Shown in pieces: positions 21,497 through 29,874 of a stretch of 64,000 nucleotides of DNA. The stretch's first letter is position 1. The number at the start of each line of letters is the position of its first letter. The stretch is taken from positions 434,001 through 498,000 of the forward strand of contig JADCGA010000001.1 of NCBI GenBank assembly GCA_020249265.1, written 5' to 3'. Source of the stretch: Roseomonas sp. GTDB taxonomy: Bacteria; Pseudomonadota; Alphaproteobacteria; Acetobacterales; Acetobacteraceae. The translations under genes were made by a program, and so were the position numbers. Under the pieces are notes generated by a model. It was not told the DNA's origin, did no database searches, and was given only the letters and a program-made list of their open reading frames with translations.

Positions 21497-21523
21497 GTAT
21501 GTAACAGCGCGGGGTGAGACAAG
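21497..21523 (-). promoter_or_regulatory. Possible RpoH-type promoter of dnaK-dnaJ
   Basis: On the minus strand CTTG is followed after 17 nt by ACATAC, similar to the alphaproteobacterial heat-shock pattern of CTTG and a CATA-like -10. It lies about 145 bp before the dnaK start. The match is partial. Confidence 0.35.
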
Positions 21524-21525
21524 AT

Positions 21526-21544
21526 GCCCCGATAGCTTCGGGGC
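21526..21544. terminator. Hairpin between the lipoprotein gene and dnaK
   Basis: A 7-bp stem GCCCCGA / TCGGGGC with a 5-nt loop, just after the lipoprotein stop on the minus strand. The following T content is low, so it is a weak or bidirectional terminator. Confidence 0.5.
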
Positions 21545-21549
21545 AAAAT

Positions 21550-22077
21550 TTAGCGCGGCCCGCGCCGGCGGTTGCGGTCAAGCTCCTCCGCGGTCAGGGA
21601 GAAGGAAATCCGCACTCGGTATTCCGCCGGGTTGCGCCCGGCTGGGAAAATGATGCTTTCCGGCACGGTCGTGACGCGGGCGCGGGTTTGATTGCCCTCA
21701 AAATTCACCGTAAGCAGCGCATCCTTGCGCTGGACCAATTGACTGTCATCCCCGCTGGTGACGGCCAGGAACCACGGGAACTCCGCCCGATTCCCCCGTG
21801 CAGCGGGGCCACGTTCCACATCCATGATGGCGGCGACCCTGACATCCACCCCGCCGCCCCGAATATTGGCGCAGGTGACGCTGAGCCCCGCCATGCGCCC
21901 ATCCCCCACCATCGCGGCCAGATCAGGCGGCGCGCCGGGGCGAAAGCGGGTGATATCCGACCCATCGGCCAGGATGGTTACTCTGGGGCAAGGTGCCAGC
22001 GCCGGCTCCCGCGATGAGGAACCAGACCCGCACGCCGCAACCAGCCCCGCCAGAATCAGAACCCCAAAGCGCCCCAT
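21550..22077 (-). CDS. Small lipoprotein of unknown function
   Basis: A 175-residue exported protein. The lipoprotein signal is [22 protein letters not shown], with the lipobox LVAAC. The mature part has a single domain with [37 protein letters not shown] and [20 protein letters not shown] do not recognise a named domain; proteins like this occur across Rhodospirillales. ATG at 22077 has a GGGGG ribosome site, and the longer in-frame extension overlaps the divergent ispH start. It is divergent from ispH with about 100 bp between. Confidence 0.75.
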   Translation of the reverse strand: MGRFGVLILAGLVAACGSGSSSREPALAPCPRVTILADGSDITRFRPGAPPDLAAMVGDGRMAGLSVTCANIRGGGVDVRVAAIMDVERGPAARGNRAEFPWFLAVTSGDDSQLVQRKDALLTVNFEGNQTRARVTTVPESIIFPAGRNPAEYRVRISFSLTAEELDRNRRRGPR

Positions 22078-22180
22078 GCTGAAACCCCCTTTGAGCCGAA
22101 CGGCCCTCCGGTCTACTCTCACCATTCTTCGCGCCGTGCCGCAACCCGTGGTCGGCCCCACCAAATGGACCCTTGCGCCC

Positions 22181-23137
22181 ATGGCCTCTGCCAAGCCGAC
22201 CCTTCAGCTACTGCTCGCCGGCCCGCGCGGCTTTTGCGCCGGCGTGGACCGCGCCATCAAGATTGTCGAGGAAGCGCTGAAGCGCCATGGCGCGCCGGTT
22301 TATGTGCGGCATGAAATTGTCCATAACCGCTTTGTCGTGGAAAGCCTGGAAAAACAGGGCGCGATTTTCGTCGAAGAACTGAACGAAATCCCCGATGATG
22401 GCCAGCCGGTGGTGTTTTCCGCCCATGGCGTGCCGAAATCCGTCCCAGCCGAAGCGTCCAAGCGCATGATGTTTGCCCTGGATGCCACCTGCCCGCTGGT
22501 GAGCAAGGTGCATCGGGAAGCCGAACGCCATCATGAACTTGGCCGCCATCTTTTTCTGATTGGCCATGCCGGCCATCCGGAGGTGATCGGCACCATGGGT
22601 CAATTGCCGGAAGGTGTGGTGACTTTGGTGCAGGATGCGGCGGATGCGGAAAGCGTTGTCTCGCCCGAAGGCGCCACCCTTGCCTATACAACCCAGACAA
22701 CACTTTCCGTGGATGATACGGCTGAAATCATCAGCATCCTGCAAAGGCGCTTTCCGGATATTCGTGGCCCCGCCAAGGAAGATATTTGCTACGCCACCAC
22801 CAATCGCCAGGCGGCGGTGAAGGCCATTGCCGCGCGGTCCGATCTGGTGGTGGTGGTGGGCGCGCCCAATTCATCGAATAGCCAGCGCCTGCGCGAAGTG
22901 GCGGAACGCAGTGGCGCGCGCCGCGCCGTGATGGTGCAACGCGGGGCTGATCTTGATCTTTCCCTTGTGCAGGGCTGCAAGACCGTGGGCGTCACTGCCG
23001 GCGCCAGCGCGCCCGAAGTGCTGGTGGAAGAAGTGATCACGCGCCTCAGCGAAGCCTATGAGCTTGAGATCGAGGAAGTGGTGGTGGCGGTGGAACAAAT
23101 CACCTTCCGCCTGCCGCGCGGGCTTGCCGCTGAATAA
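22181..23137 (+). CDS. ispH: 4-hydroxy-3-methylbut-2-enyl diphosphate reductase
   Basis: A 318-residue iron-sulfur enzyme that makes IPP and DMAPP in the last MEP-pathway step. The three cluster cysteines are visible in [23 protein letters not shown] and [17 protein letters not shown]. The catalytic region includes [10 protein letters not shown] and [13 protein letters not shown] at 22181 ([13 protein letters not shown]) fits the family length. The next gene, thrB, overlaps its stop by one base, forming the ispH-thrB-rnhA cluster common in alphaproteobacteria. Confidence 0.97.
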   Translation: MASAKPTLQLLLAGPRGFCAGVDRAIKIVEEALKRHGAPVYVRHEIVHNRFVVESLEKQGAIFVEELNEIPDDGQPVVFSAHGVPKSVPAEASKRMMFALDATCPLVSKVHREAERHHELGRHLFLIGHAGHPEVIGTMGQLPEGVVTLVQDAADAESVVSPEGATLAYTTQTTLSVDDTAEIISILQRRFPDIRGPAKEDICYATTNRQAAVKAIAARSDLVVVVGAPNSSNSQRLREVAERSGARRAVMVQRGADLDLSLVQGCKTVGVTAGASAPEVLVEEVITRLSEAYELEIEEVVVAVEQITFRLPRGLAAE

Positions 23138-24117
23138 TGGCTGTCTATACCGAAGTTTCAGATGAGGCCTTGCGCGCCTTCCTGGCCGATTATGCGCTTG
23201 GTGAATTGCTGGCCTTTCGCGGCATTGCGGAAGGCGTGGAAAATTCCAATTACGCGCTGAAGACGGAAGCGGGCGATTTCATTCTGACGCTGTATGAAAA
23301 GCGCGTGGACCCGGCTGAATTGCCCTATTTTCTGGGCCTGATGGAACATTTGGCGGCGCGCGGCATGGCCTGCCCCACGCCGGTGCATGGGCGGGATGGT
23401 GCGGCTTTGCGCGAATTGGCGGGGCGGCCGGCGGCGATTGTCACCTTCCTGCCTGGCGTTTGGCCGCGCCGGGTGCGGCCAGAACACTGCGCGCCACTCG
23501 GCAAGGCCTTGGCGGAAATGCATTTGGCCGGGGCAGGGTTTGCGCTCAGCCGGCCCAATGCACTCGGCCCCAAGGGCTGGGCGCCCTTGCTGGATGGCTG
23601 CCGCGCCCGCGGTGATGAGGTGCAGCCCGGCCTGATTGCGGAACTTGATGCGGCGCTGGCTGGCATTCTGGCCGCCTGGCCGGCGGAAGGCGCGCTGCCT
23701 GCCGGGCAAATCCATGCCGATCTGTTCCCTGATAACGCCTTCTTCCTGCCGGACCCCGATGGCCAGCCGCGCATGTCCGGCGTGATTGATTTCTATTTCG
23801 CCTGCACGGATCTTTTCGCCTATGACATCGCCGTCTGCCTGAATGCCTGGTGCTTTGAGCCGGATTTTTCCTTCAACGTGACGCGCGCGCGCGCCATGCT
23901 CGGCGCCTATCGCGCCATTCGCCCATTATCCGAGGCTGAATTGGCCGCCCTTCCGGTGCTGTGCCGCGGTGCGGCGCTGCGCTTTCTGCTGACCCGGCTT
24001 TATGACTGGACCCATACGCCCGAAGGCGCCTTGGTGACGCGGAAGGACCCGGTGGAATATCTGCGCAAGCTGCGCTTTTTCAGTGGCGCCGAAACGCTTT
24101 CGGCCTTCGGCCTGTGA
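23137..24117 (+). CDS. thrB: Homoserine kinase, ThrB2/APH-fold type
   Basis: A 326-residue kinase of the aminoglycoside-phosphotransferase fold, which phosphorylates homoserine for threonine synthesis. The family start [19 protein letters not shown] is present, as are [15 protein letters not shown], the catalytic loop [14 protein letters not shown] and the magnesium site [18 protein letters not shown]. It overlaps ispH by one base and rnhA by four bases. Confidence 0.95.
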   Translation: MAVYTEVSDEALRAFLADYALGELLAFRGIAEGVENSNYALKTEAGDFILTLYEKRVDPAELPYFLGLMEHLAARGMACPTPVHGRDGAALRELAGRPAAIVTFLPGVWPRRVRPEHCAPLGKALAEMHLAGAGFALSRPNALGPKGWAPLLDGCRARGDEVQPGLIAELDAALAGILAAWPAEGALPAGQIHADLFPDNAFFLPDPDGQPRMSGVIDFYFACTDLFAYDIAVCLNAWCFEPDFSFNVTRARAMLGAYRAIRPLSEAELAALPVLCRGAALRFLLTRLYDWTHTPEGALVTRKDPVEYLRKLRFFSGAETLSAFGL

Positions 24118-24581
24118 CGGGCAGCGCCGACCCGCGCCCCTTGGTCGAGATTTGGACCGATGGCGGCTGCAAGCCCAACCCCGGCCCCGGCGGCTGGGCC
24201 GCCATTCTGCGCTTTGGCGAGCATGAGCGGGAGCTTTCGGGCAATGAGGCCGAGACCACCAATAACCGCATGGAATTGACCGCCGCGCTGAAGGCCCTGG
24301 AGGCGCTGAAAAAACCCTGCCGCGTGGCGCTGCATACGGATAGCGAATATCTGAGGAATGGCATCAGCCGCTGGATCCATGGCTGGGTGCGCGCCAATTG
24401 GCGCAATGCGGCGAAGGAGCCGGTGAAGAATCTGGATTTGTGGCAAGGCATTCTGGCCGCCGCCAAACCACATGAGATTGAATGGCGCTGGGTGCGCGGC
24501 CATGCCGGGGACCCCATGAATGAACGCGCCGATGCGCTGGCGACGGCGGCGCGGGATGCGGTGGCTAGGGGCGAGGTTTAG
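24114..24581 (+). CDS. rnhA: Ribonuclease HI
   Basis: A 155-residue RNase HI that removes RNA from RNA-DNA hybrids. The catalytic acids sit in [19 protein letters not shown] (Asp), [14 protein letters not shown] (Glu), [11 protein letters not shown] (Asp) and NERADALA (Asp). The start is GTG at 24114, overlapping the thrB stop as GTGA. Confidence 0.96.
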   Translation: MTGSADPRPLVEIWTDGGCKPNPGPGGWAAILRFGEHERELSGNEAETTNNRMELTAALKALEALKKPCRVALHTDSEYLRNGISRWIHGWVRANWRNAAKEPVKNLDLWQGILAAAKPHEIEWRWVRGHAGDPMNERADALATAARDAVARGEV

Positions 24582-24599
24582 AGTTGCATTTTTCGAGCC

Positions 24600-24619
24600 G
24601 CCAAGCGATATCGCTTGGC
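24600..24619. repeat. Perfect 20-bp palindrome after rnhA
   Basis: GCCAAGCGATATCGCTTGGC is perfectly self-complementary. It sits 19 nt after the rnhA stop. No T-run follows on the plus strand, but a short T-run precedes it, so it could be a terminator for minus-strand transcripts or a protein-binding site. Confidence 0.6.
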
Positions 24620-24643
24620 TTCAGAATGCTCCGGCTTGTCCAA

Positions 24644-24661
24644 ACCCGTACCCTAACGGGT
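24644..24661. repeat. Small hairpin before the tRNA fragment
   Basis: Stem ACCCGT / ACGGGT with a 6-nt loop. Function unknown; it lies 20 bp upstream of the tRNA-Gly fragment. Confidence 0.4.
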
Positions 24662-24680
24662 ATATCGTGCGGCCGATACA

Positions 24681-24715
24681 GGCGTATCTCAGAGGTAGAA
24701 CGTCAGCTTTCCACC
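24681..24715 (+). pseudogene. 5' fragment of tRNA-Gly
   Basis: Starts GGCGTA and contains AGAGGTAGAACGTCAGCTT, 19 bases identical to the intact tRNA-Gly(CCC) at 25600, then diverges within the anticodon loop. It covers roughly tRNA positions 4-37, without a full 5' acceptor strand or 3' half. It looks like the half-gene left behind by an insertion in the anticodon region. Confidence 0.65.
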
Positions 24716-24818
24716 TTTTATGATTTGTCTTGATAAGGTAATCACCTTACATAGGCCACCGTCGGAACCGGGCAGTCATTTCCCGGGTGACGAGGCGGCC
24801 ACGGAGCTGCTACACATT

Positions 24819-24911
24819 ACCTCCAATCGAGCGATCCAAAAATGGAAACGACCGCCGCGCGAGTGGTGCGAGGCCAAGACCCAATTCGCCATCCTATTCG
24901 GCGATAGGTTC
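24819..24911 (+). pseudogene. C-terminal remnant of an IS256-family transposase
   Basis: The plus-strand frame reads TSNRAIQKWKRPPREWCEAK followed by TQFAILFGDRF, the conserved end of mutator-type (IS256) transposases. The rest of the transposase is absent. The surrounding open frame (24720-25085) is otherwise without recognisable content, so it is not called as a gene. Confidence 0.7.
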
Positions 24912-25094
24912 GTGGTCTGGTGTACGAAACCGGCCTCGCGCACAGCATTGCTTATAGGCTCGGCGCGGAACGCAAGGGTCGGTGCGCCTGTTTCGCGGTG
25001 GCCTATGTCAGGTGATTACCGTAGCAGGACAGAGCGGACGGGCTCGAAGTCATCGGCAGCATATACCAAAATCGCAGGCTTCTAGGAGATTCCG

Positions 25095-25463
25095 GTGGCG
25101 CAGGAGCCAAGTGACGAACTAAGAAGCCTCGCGGCGAGCATCGCTGACTGGGCGCACGAGGACGCAACGGTTTACCTATTTGGAAGCCGTGTACGCGGCG
25201 ATCATAAACCCGACAGTGATGTTGACGTTGTCATCGTCTTCAGTCGTCCAACCGACGAACTGGTACGGTGGTGGACGGCGGTGAATGAGGGTTCGTTTGC
25301 GTCGATCAATGCCTCGCTCCCTGGACCACTCGCCATCCTCGAACTTGACGATCCATTCACCCAACAGGTCATCGCAGCGGCGACCAACGCCTTCCACCGA
25401 GATCGAAACGTCAACTGCGTCTGGCTGCCTCCCAAGCCAGGAACATGCGCCACTCCGCGTTAG
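25095..25463 (+). CDS. MNT-type nucleotidyltransferase domain protein
   Basis: A 122-residue protein with the minimal nucleotidyltransferase motif: YLFGSRVRGDHKPDSDVDVV has the GS and DxD residues expected for binding the nucleotide and metal. Proteins of this type often pair with a HEPN protein in toxin-antitoxin modules, but no HEPN partner is visible on either side, so it may be a remnant or a solitary enzyme. GTG at 25095 has an AGGAG ribosome site 6 nt away. It lies in the disturbed zone between a tRNA fragment and the intact tRNA. Confidence 0.7.
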   Translation: MAQEPSDELRSLAASIADWAHEDATVYLFGSRVRGDHKPDSDVDVVIVFSRPTDELVRWWTAVNEGSFASINASLPGPLAILELDDPFTQQVIAAATNAFHRDRNVNCVWLPPKPGTCATPR

Positions 25464-25562
25464 CTTACGGCGCCTGATCCGCTTGCTTCACCCCCGAACG
25501 TCAGCTAATTTTCGTCAGAAAGTGGATATCGTACGCTCGAGCTGAAAGCGTGATCAGTGTCA

Positions 25563-25591
25563 TTGCCTTTCGTGGCTAAATCATTGTTATG
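25563..25591 (+). promoter_or_regulatory. Possible promoter of tRNA-Gly
   Basis: TTGCCT (25563-25568) and GTTATG (25586-25591) with a 17-nt spacer, 8 bp before the tRNA 5' end. Confidence 0.4.
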
Positions 25592-25599
25592 GTTAGATT

Positions 25600-25674
25600 G
25601 CGGGCGTAGTTCAGAGGTAGAACGTCAGCTTCCCAAGCTGAATGTCGGGGGTTCGATTCCCCCCGCCCGCTCCA
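25600..25674 (+). tRNA. tRNA-Gly (anticodon CCC)
   Basis: A complete 75-nt cloverleaf. Acceptor stem GCGGGCG / CGCCCGC, D-stem GTTC / GAAC, anticodon stem TCAGC / GCTGA with loop TTCCCAA (anticodon CCC), T-stem GGGGG / CCCCC with loop TTCGATT, discriminator T and an encoded CCA. It reads GGG codons. Confidence 0.95.
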
Positions 25675-25675
25675 C

Positions 25676-25746
25676 GCGGTTTTCCAAATATGAGATGTCT
25701 CGCGAAACCCTTGTTTGGGAGGCGCATTTGGTGTTTTGAAAACCGC
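25676..25746. repeat. Long-range inverted repeat after tRNA-Gly
   Basis: GCGGTTTTC (25676-25684) pairs with GAAAACCGC (25738-25746), and inside it CCAAAT (25684-25689) pairs with ATTTGG (25726-25731). It lies between the tRNA and the RTX gene and could fold in the RTX 5' leader. No poly-T follows. Confidence 0.45.
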
Positions 25747-25840
25747 AAATACCCAGACTCAGCTCTTGTTATTTGTTCATTTTCCATTAACTCCCGCTTG
25801 AATGCTTCGGCCAAGTGCCGCTCGGTTGCGGGAGAGAGAA

Positions 25841-27655
25841 ATGTCTGGAACTTCAGGTGATGATTCAATTCTGGGTTCTGGTTCGCATAATTATCTGTCC
25901 GGATACTATGGCAATGACACGATCCTGGGCCTTAATGGCCATGATAGTCTTTACGGCGAAAATGGTGCCGATAGCCTGCTTGGCGGCAACGGTAATGATT
26001 TCCTGAGAGGTGACGAGGGTCCGGACACTTATCATGGGGATGCAGGCGCTGACACTTTCGACGCTGCCGATCAGAGGTCCTACGCTACAGATCCGTGGGC
26101 CTACGAGATTACTTCACCTGCCTCCTTGCCAGACCGCATCCTGGATTTTAACCGCGGGCAAGCGGATAAGATATCGCTCTTTGATGGGGTTTACGTAGAC
26201 GAGGACGAAATATACTGGACCTTACGCTGGGTGGGGCCAAGCAGCACGGCAGTCTCGGATTTGGTCCTCGGAATGGCCTTGCCCGGCGGCATTTCAGAAA
26301 CACAAGTTCCGGGCTACTGGGTTTCGAAGATCGGTGGCGATGGCTGGATTGTTCTTGATCTGGATCGGGATGGTGTGCTGGATGCAAATGATGCTGCTGT
26401 ATTTGTTAATACCGCAGATGATGCCGGGCTTTTGGAAAGTGATTTTGTTGTCGGCACCTTCACGGACCCCGTGACAGGCGGACACGAAAGCCTGCCAGGC
26501 ACGAATGCGGCGGACACCATCAACGGTCTTACAGGAAACGACACCATCAATGGCTTCGGCGGAAATGACAGCCTTTTTGGCGGCTTCGGCAATGACCTGA
26601 TCCTTGGCGGTGAAGGCAATGATACAATAGAATCTTATGATAACAATGACACTATGCTCGGCGGCAACGGCGATGACTACATCATTGGCTATGCATCTGA
26701 CTCCATAGACGGGGGTGCGGGCAATGATACCCTATATGGCTGGTGGAGCGACGAGACTATTGCGGCTGGCCCAGGCGATGACTGGATTTATTTCGCTGGC
26801 GGCAATGACAACTTCACTTATATCGCCGGCACTGGCAATGACACGCTTAATGGCGATTATGGTTCCGATACTCTAAATCTTTCTGCTGGAACCTGGATTC
26901 AAGGCGTTGATGGCTTTTGGACCACCTATTCCCAGGGCGGAACACGGCTTTATGTCCAGGGCTGGGAAAGTGTCATCGGGACCGTAACGATTGGCGCTGA
27001 TCAAAGCCTCATGGGTGATGGCGGTAGTAACTCGCTATTCGGCGGCACGGGCAATGACACGCTGTCTGGCTTGGGCGGCGCAGATACGCTGAATGGCGGT
27101 GCTGGTCGGGATTCCCTTTTGGGTGGTGAGGGTAATGATTCGCTGCTTGGTGGCGCCGGCAATGATATTCTGGACGGCGGCACCGGAACCAATACACTGG
27201 ATGGTGGGGCGGGTGACGACACCTATAATGTGAATGGTTGGAATAGCATTTTTGAAGCTAACGATGGGGGCAACGACCTCCTTGTTTCTTCAGTCAATAT
27301 CGTAAATCTATCAAGTAATGTCGAAAACATTCTGTTGACCGGCAGCGCTTCGCTGACAGGCACCGGAAATGCGCTGAATAATAGCATTACGGGCAATTCA
27401 GGGAGTAACTCTCTCTATGGTGCAGACGGTGACGACAGTCTTTTTGGTCTGACTGGCAACGATTATCTCGATGGTGGCAATGGCAATGACCGCCTTCACG
27501 GCGGAGAAGGCGATGACGCATTCCTCGGCGGCGGTGGTAATGATACCCTATTGGGAGGCGGTGGCGCCGATAGCCTCTCGGGTGGCGCAGGGGATGATGT
27601 CATCCTCATCGGCACCACGACGCTCGCGGATATCTACGCCCTGTTCAACCTGTAG
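25841..27655 (+). CDS. RTX calcium-binding repeat protein, likely type I secreted
   Basis: A 604-residue protein built mostly of glycine-aspartate nonapeptide repeats (for example GGNGNDFLRGDEG, GGTGNDTLSGLGGADTLNGG, GGNGNDRLHGGEGDDAF) in three blocks: residues about 5-65, 215-335 and 385-590. There is no N-terminal signal peptide, and the C-terminus ends in hydrophobic LADIYALFNL, as expected for type I secretion. Between the blocks is TDNA-like sequence without a recognised catalytic motif, so an enzymatic role is not evident. ATG at 25841 follows GGGAGAGAG. It is less GC-rich than its neighbours. The only visible type I exporter is 26 kb away. Confidence 0.85.
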   Translation: MSGTSGDDSILGSGSHNYLSGYYGNDTILGLNGHDSLYGENGADSLLGGNGNDFLRGDEGPDTYHGDAGADTFDAADQRSYATDPWAYEITSPASLPDRILDFNRGQADKISLFDGVYVDEDEIYWTLRWVGPSSTAVSDLVLGMALPGGISETQVPGYWVSKIGGDGWIVLDLDRDGVLDANDAAVFVNTADDAGLLESDFVVGTFTDPVTGGHESLPGTNAADTINGLTGNDTINGFGGNDSLFGGFGNDLILGGEGNDTIESYDNNDTMLGGNGDDYIIGYASDSIDGGAGNDTLYGWWSDETIAAGPGDDWIYFAGGNDNFTYIAGTGNDTLNGDYGSDTLNLSAGTWIQGVDGFWTTYSQGGTRLYVQGWESVIGTVTIGADQSLMGDGGSNSLFGGTGNDTLSGLGGADTLNGGAGRDSLLGGEGNDSLLGGAGNDILDGGTGTNTLDGGAGDDTYNVNGWNSIFEANDGGNDLLVSSVNIVNLSSNVENILLTGSASLTGTGNALNNSITGNSGSNSLYGADGDDSLFGLTGNDYLDGGNGNDRLHGGEGDDAFLGGGGNDTLLGGGGADSLSGGAGDDVILIGTTTLADIYALFNL

Positions 27656-27981
27656 TGCGGCATTGCCCTCCCCCACCCTGCCCCGCCACATTCTCCGCCA
27701 GACAACCAATAAAGGCAGCGCCCTTTTACCACACGCTTCGCCGCCGTACCCTGACCGTAGCCCCCCATTCCGCGCCTTTCGGCCCGCGCGCATCATATGC
27801 GCAGGCTGCACGGCCCATCTGGGCAATCCGCATCATCATCGCCTCCGGCAGCGGATAGGGCGACAGTATTCTCAAGCCGGTTCAAATCAATTGGTATGAA
27901 AATGCTTGTCTTCCGCCGAAATCTGCCAGATGCTGCCTGATGTACCCAAGGCTACGAGACCAAAAAAAGGAGAGGACGTTC
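27656..27981. other. Intergenic stretch without recognised feature
   Basis: About 326 bp between the RTX gene and the DapA-family gene. I see no conserved gene, tRNA or clear terminator. A strong ribosome site (AAAAAGGAGAGG, about 27965-27976) lies at its right end. Confidence 0.6.
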
Positions 27982-28881
27982 ATGCTCAGTGACCTTCGCG
28001 GCGTCATTCCGCCGATTTCGACCCCCTTCGACGCCCAGGGCAATGTCGTGCACGCCGCCTTGGCGGAGATTGTCGAATTCCAGATCGCTGCTGGCGTCCA
28101 TGGGCTGATCCCCGGCGGCAGCACAGGTGAAGGCCATACCTTCGAACGTGACGATTTCGCCCGCATGTTCGAAACCGTGGCCAAGACCAATCGCGGCAGG
28201 CTGCCCCTGCTGGCGGGCCTGATTGTGAATTCAACGCAGGAAGCCATTATGCGCGGGCGGATCGCGCGTGATCTTGGCGCACAGGGGCTGCAGGTGACAC
28301 CCGTGCATTACCTGTTCAAGCCGGATGAGGAAGCAACGCTTGCGCATTTCCGCGCAGTCGCCGAAGGCACGGGGCTGCCCATTTTGATCTACAACGTCAT
28401 TCCGTGGAATTATCTTTCACCCGCCCTGCTGCTGCGCATCATGCGCGAAGTGCCGGGCGTGGTCGGCGTGAAGCAAAGTTCGGGCGATCTCAAGTTACTG
28501 GCGGATCTGGTTTTGCAGGCGCGGCCGCAGGATCTGATCTTCACAGCGATAGATGCGCTGCTGTACCCAAGCTATGCGCTTGGCGCGCGCGGGACGATTT
28601 CAGCGCTACCGGCAGCTTCGCCACATGCCAATGTAGCGCTTTGGGATGCGGTGCAGCGCGGCGATCACGCCACAGCCAAGGCGCTGCATGAACGGCTGCT
28701 GGTACTGTGGAATGCATTATCGGCAGAAAACCTGCCGGCCAATGTGAAATACGCGCTGGCCTGCCAGGGGGTAGCTTCCGGCCTTTCCCGAGCACCCATG
28801 CCCATGCCGGATGCGCCGCGCCAAGCGGCAATCCGTGCTGGGCTTGAAGGGCTTGGGGTAACGCTTCGGAAGGCAGCGTAA
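27982..28881 (+). CDS. Dihydrodipicolinate synthase family aldolase
   Basis: A 299-residue DapA/NAL-superfamily TIM barrel. Landmarks are GVIPPISTPFDAQGNV, the GGSTGEGHTFERDDF phosphate/carboxylate loop, LPILIYNVIPWNYL (catalytic Tyr) and VVGVKQSSGD (Schiff-base Lys). Such enzymes cleave or join pyruvate with aldehydes. The isolated position, away from lysine genes, suggests a catabolic 2-keto-3-deoxy-acid-type reaction rather than lysine synthesis. ATG at 27982 follows an excellent GGAGAGG ribosome site. A 9-bp hairpin follows the stop. Confidence 0.88.
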   Translation: MLSDLRGVIPPISTPFDAQGNVVHAALAEIVEFQIAAGVHGLIPGGSTGEGHTFERDDFARMFETVAKTNRGRLPLLAGLIVNSTQEAIMRGRIARDLGAQGLQVTPVHYLFKPDEEATLAHFRAVAEGTGLPILIYNVIPWNYLSPALLLRIMREVPGVVGVKQSSGDLKLLADLVLQARPQDLIFTAIDALLYPSYALGARGTISALPAASPHANVALWDAVQRGDHATAKALHERLLVLWNALSAENLPANVKYALACQGVASGLSRAPMPMPDAPRQAAIRAGLEGLGVTLRKAA

Positions 28882-28895
28882 TCACCACTTCATAA

Positions 28896-28919
28896 CTCCC
28901 CCGGTTTTATCCGGGGGAG
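28896..28919. terminator. Hairpin between convergent genes
   Basis: A perfect 9-bp stem CTCCCCCGG / CCGGGGGAG with loop TTTTAT, 15 nt after the DapA-family stop and before the convergent Usp gene. There is no T-run, but its place suggests a shared terminator. Confidence 0.6.
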
Positions 28920-28961
28920 CATCAGCTGATTGCGAAGTGTTTCCGCCCCTAGCATTAGGCT

Positions 28962-29801
28962 TTAATGTGAGAGCAGTACCGGTATTGTCATTTCCCGCAA
29001 CAGGCTGCGCGTCACGCCACCCAGGATGAATTCACGCAGGCGCGAATGTCCATAGGCACCCATCACCAGCAAATCCGCGCCCATGTCACTCGCGTGATTG
29101 AGCAGCAGCGCTGAATCCGCCACGTCATCCGCCACTGCCTTGGCGACTTCCACCTTCAGCCCATGGCGCGCCAAATGTCGCGCGATATCAGCGCCCGGTT
29201 CTTGGCCATGCGCGCCAAGCCCGCGCTTTGGATTGGCCAGGAAGACAGTCGCGGTTTCGGCCTTGGCGATCAAAGGCAAGGCATCATGCAGCGCACGGGT
29301 TGCTTCGCGGCTGGCATTCCAGCCAACCAGAACGCGCTTGCCGATGGTCTTGAAACTGCCGGCGAAGGGAATGGCCAAAACTGGCCGACCGGAATCGAAA
29401 AGTACCGTTTCCAAAAGGTCGGCATTGTCGCTTTCCGGATCATCCTGGCCCATCACCAATAAATCCGCGTAACGGCCCTGCAGTGCCAGAATTTCGGGCG
29501 TAGTGCCTTCCACCTGGCGCCATTCGCCCATAATGCCTTCACGTGCCAACGCCGTTTCAAAAGCTGCCTTCAGCTTCACGCCGGCCACCAAGGCCGATTG
29601 GCGCATTTGTTCCATTAACTCGGCAATCACCGCGCCACCGCCGCCACCGTCACCCATCGCCATGACAGGTACGGCGACATCAATCACTTGTAGCGCTGTC
29701 AGATGCGCACCATGCTGGCGTGCCAAGGCGGCCGCGATGTCAAGCCGCATCTGGGCACGCGGCGATGCGTCAACATGTACGAGAATATCGCAGAGTTTCA
29801 T
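28962..29801 (-). CDS. Universal stress protein with two Usp domains
   Basis: A 279-residue tandem Usp protein. The first half begins CDILVHVDASPRAQMRLD and the second begins KRVLVGWNASREATRALHD. The C-terminal half keeps the ATP-binding signature GAYGHSRLREFILGGVTRSL, while the first half has a degenerate version, so only one nucleotide site looks intact. Usp proteins support survival in stress and stationary phase. The gene lies beside a PPK2 kinase gene, which is a fitting stress or energy context. Confidence 0.88.
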   Translation of the reverse strand: MKLCDILVHVDASPRAQMRLDIAAALARQHGAHLTALQVIDVAVPVMAMGDGGGGGAVIAELMEQMRQSALVAGVKLKAAFETALAREGIMGEWRQVEGTTPEILALQGRYADLLVMGQDDPESDNADLLETVLFDSGRPVLAIPFAGSFKTIGKRVLVGWNASREATRALHDALPLIAKAETATVFLANPKRGLGAHGQEPGADIARHLARHGLKVEVAKAVADDVADSALLLNHASDMGADLLVMGAYGHSRLREFILGGVTRSLLREMTIPVLLSH

Positions 29802-29874
29802 CGAAGCCTCCTATCCATCTAATGAAGGCAAGGATACGCCTGACTAGCGCGCTACCACTTGATCAATATCAACT

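Noticed and set aside
24720-25085. 121-codon plus-strand open frame as a real gene
   Set aside because: Only residues about 34-64 are recognisable (IS256 transposase tail); the rest is unrelated and there is no ribosome site.
27548-27826. Minus-strand open frame overlapping the RTX 3' end
   Set aside because: It overlaps a certain gene and shows no domain or ribosome site.
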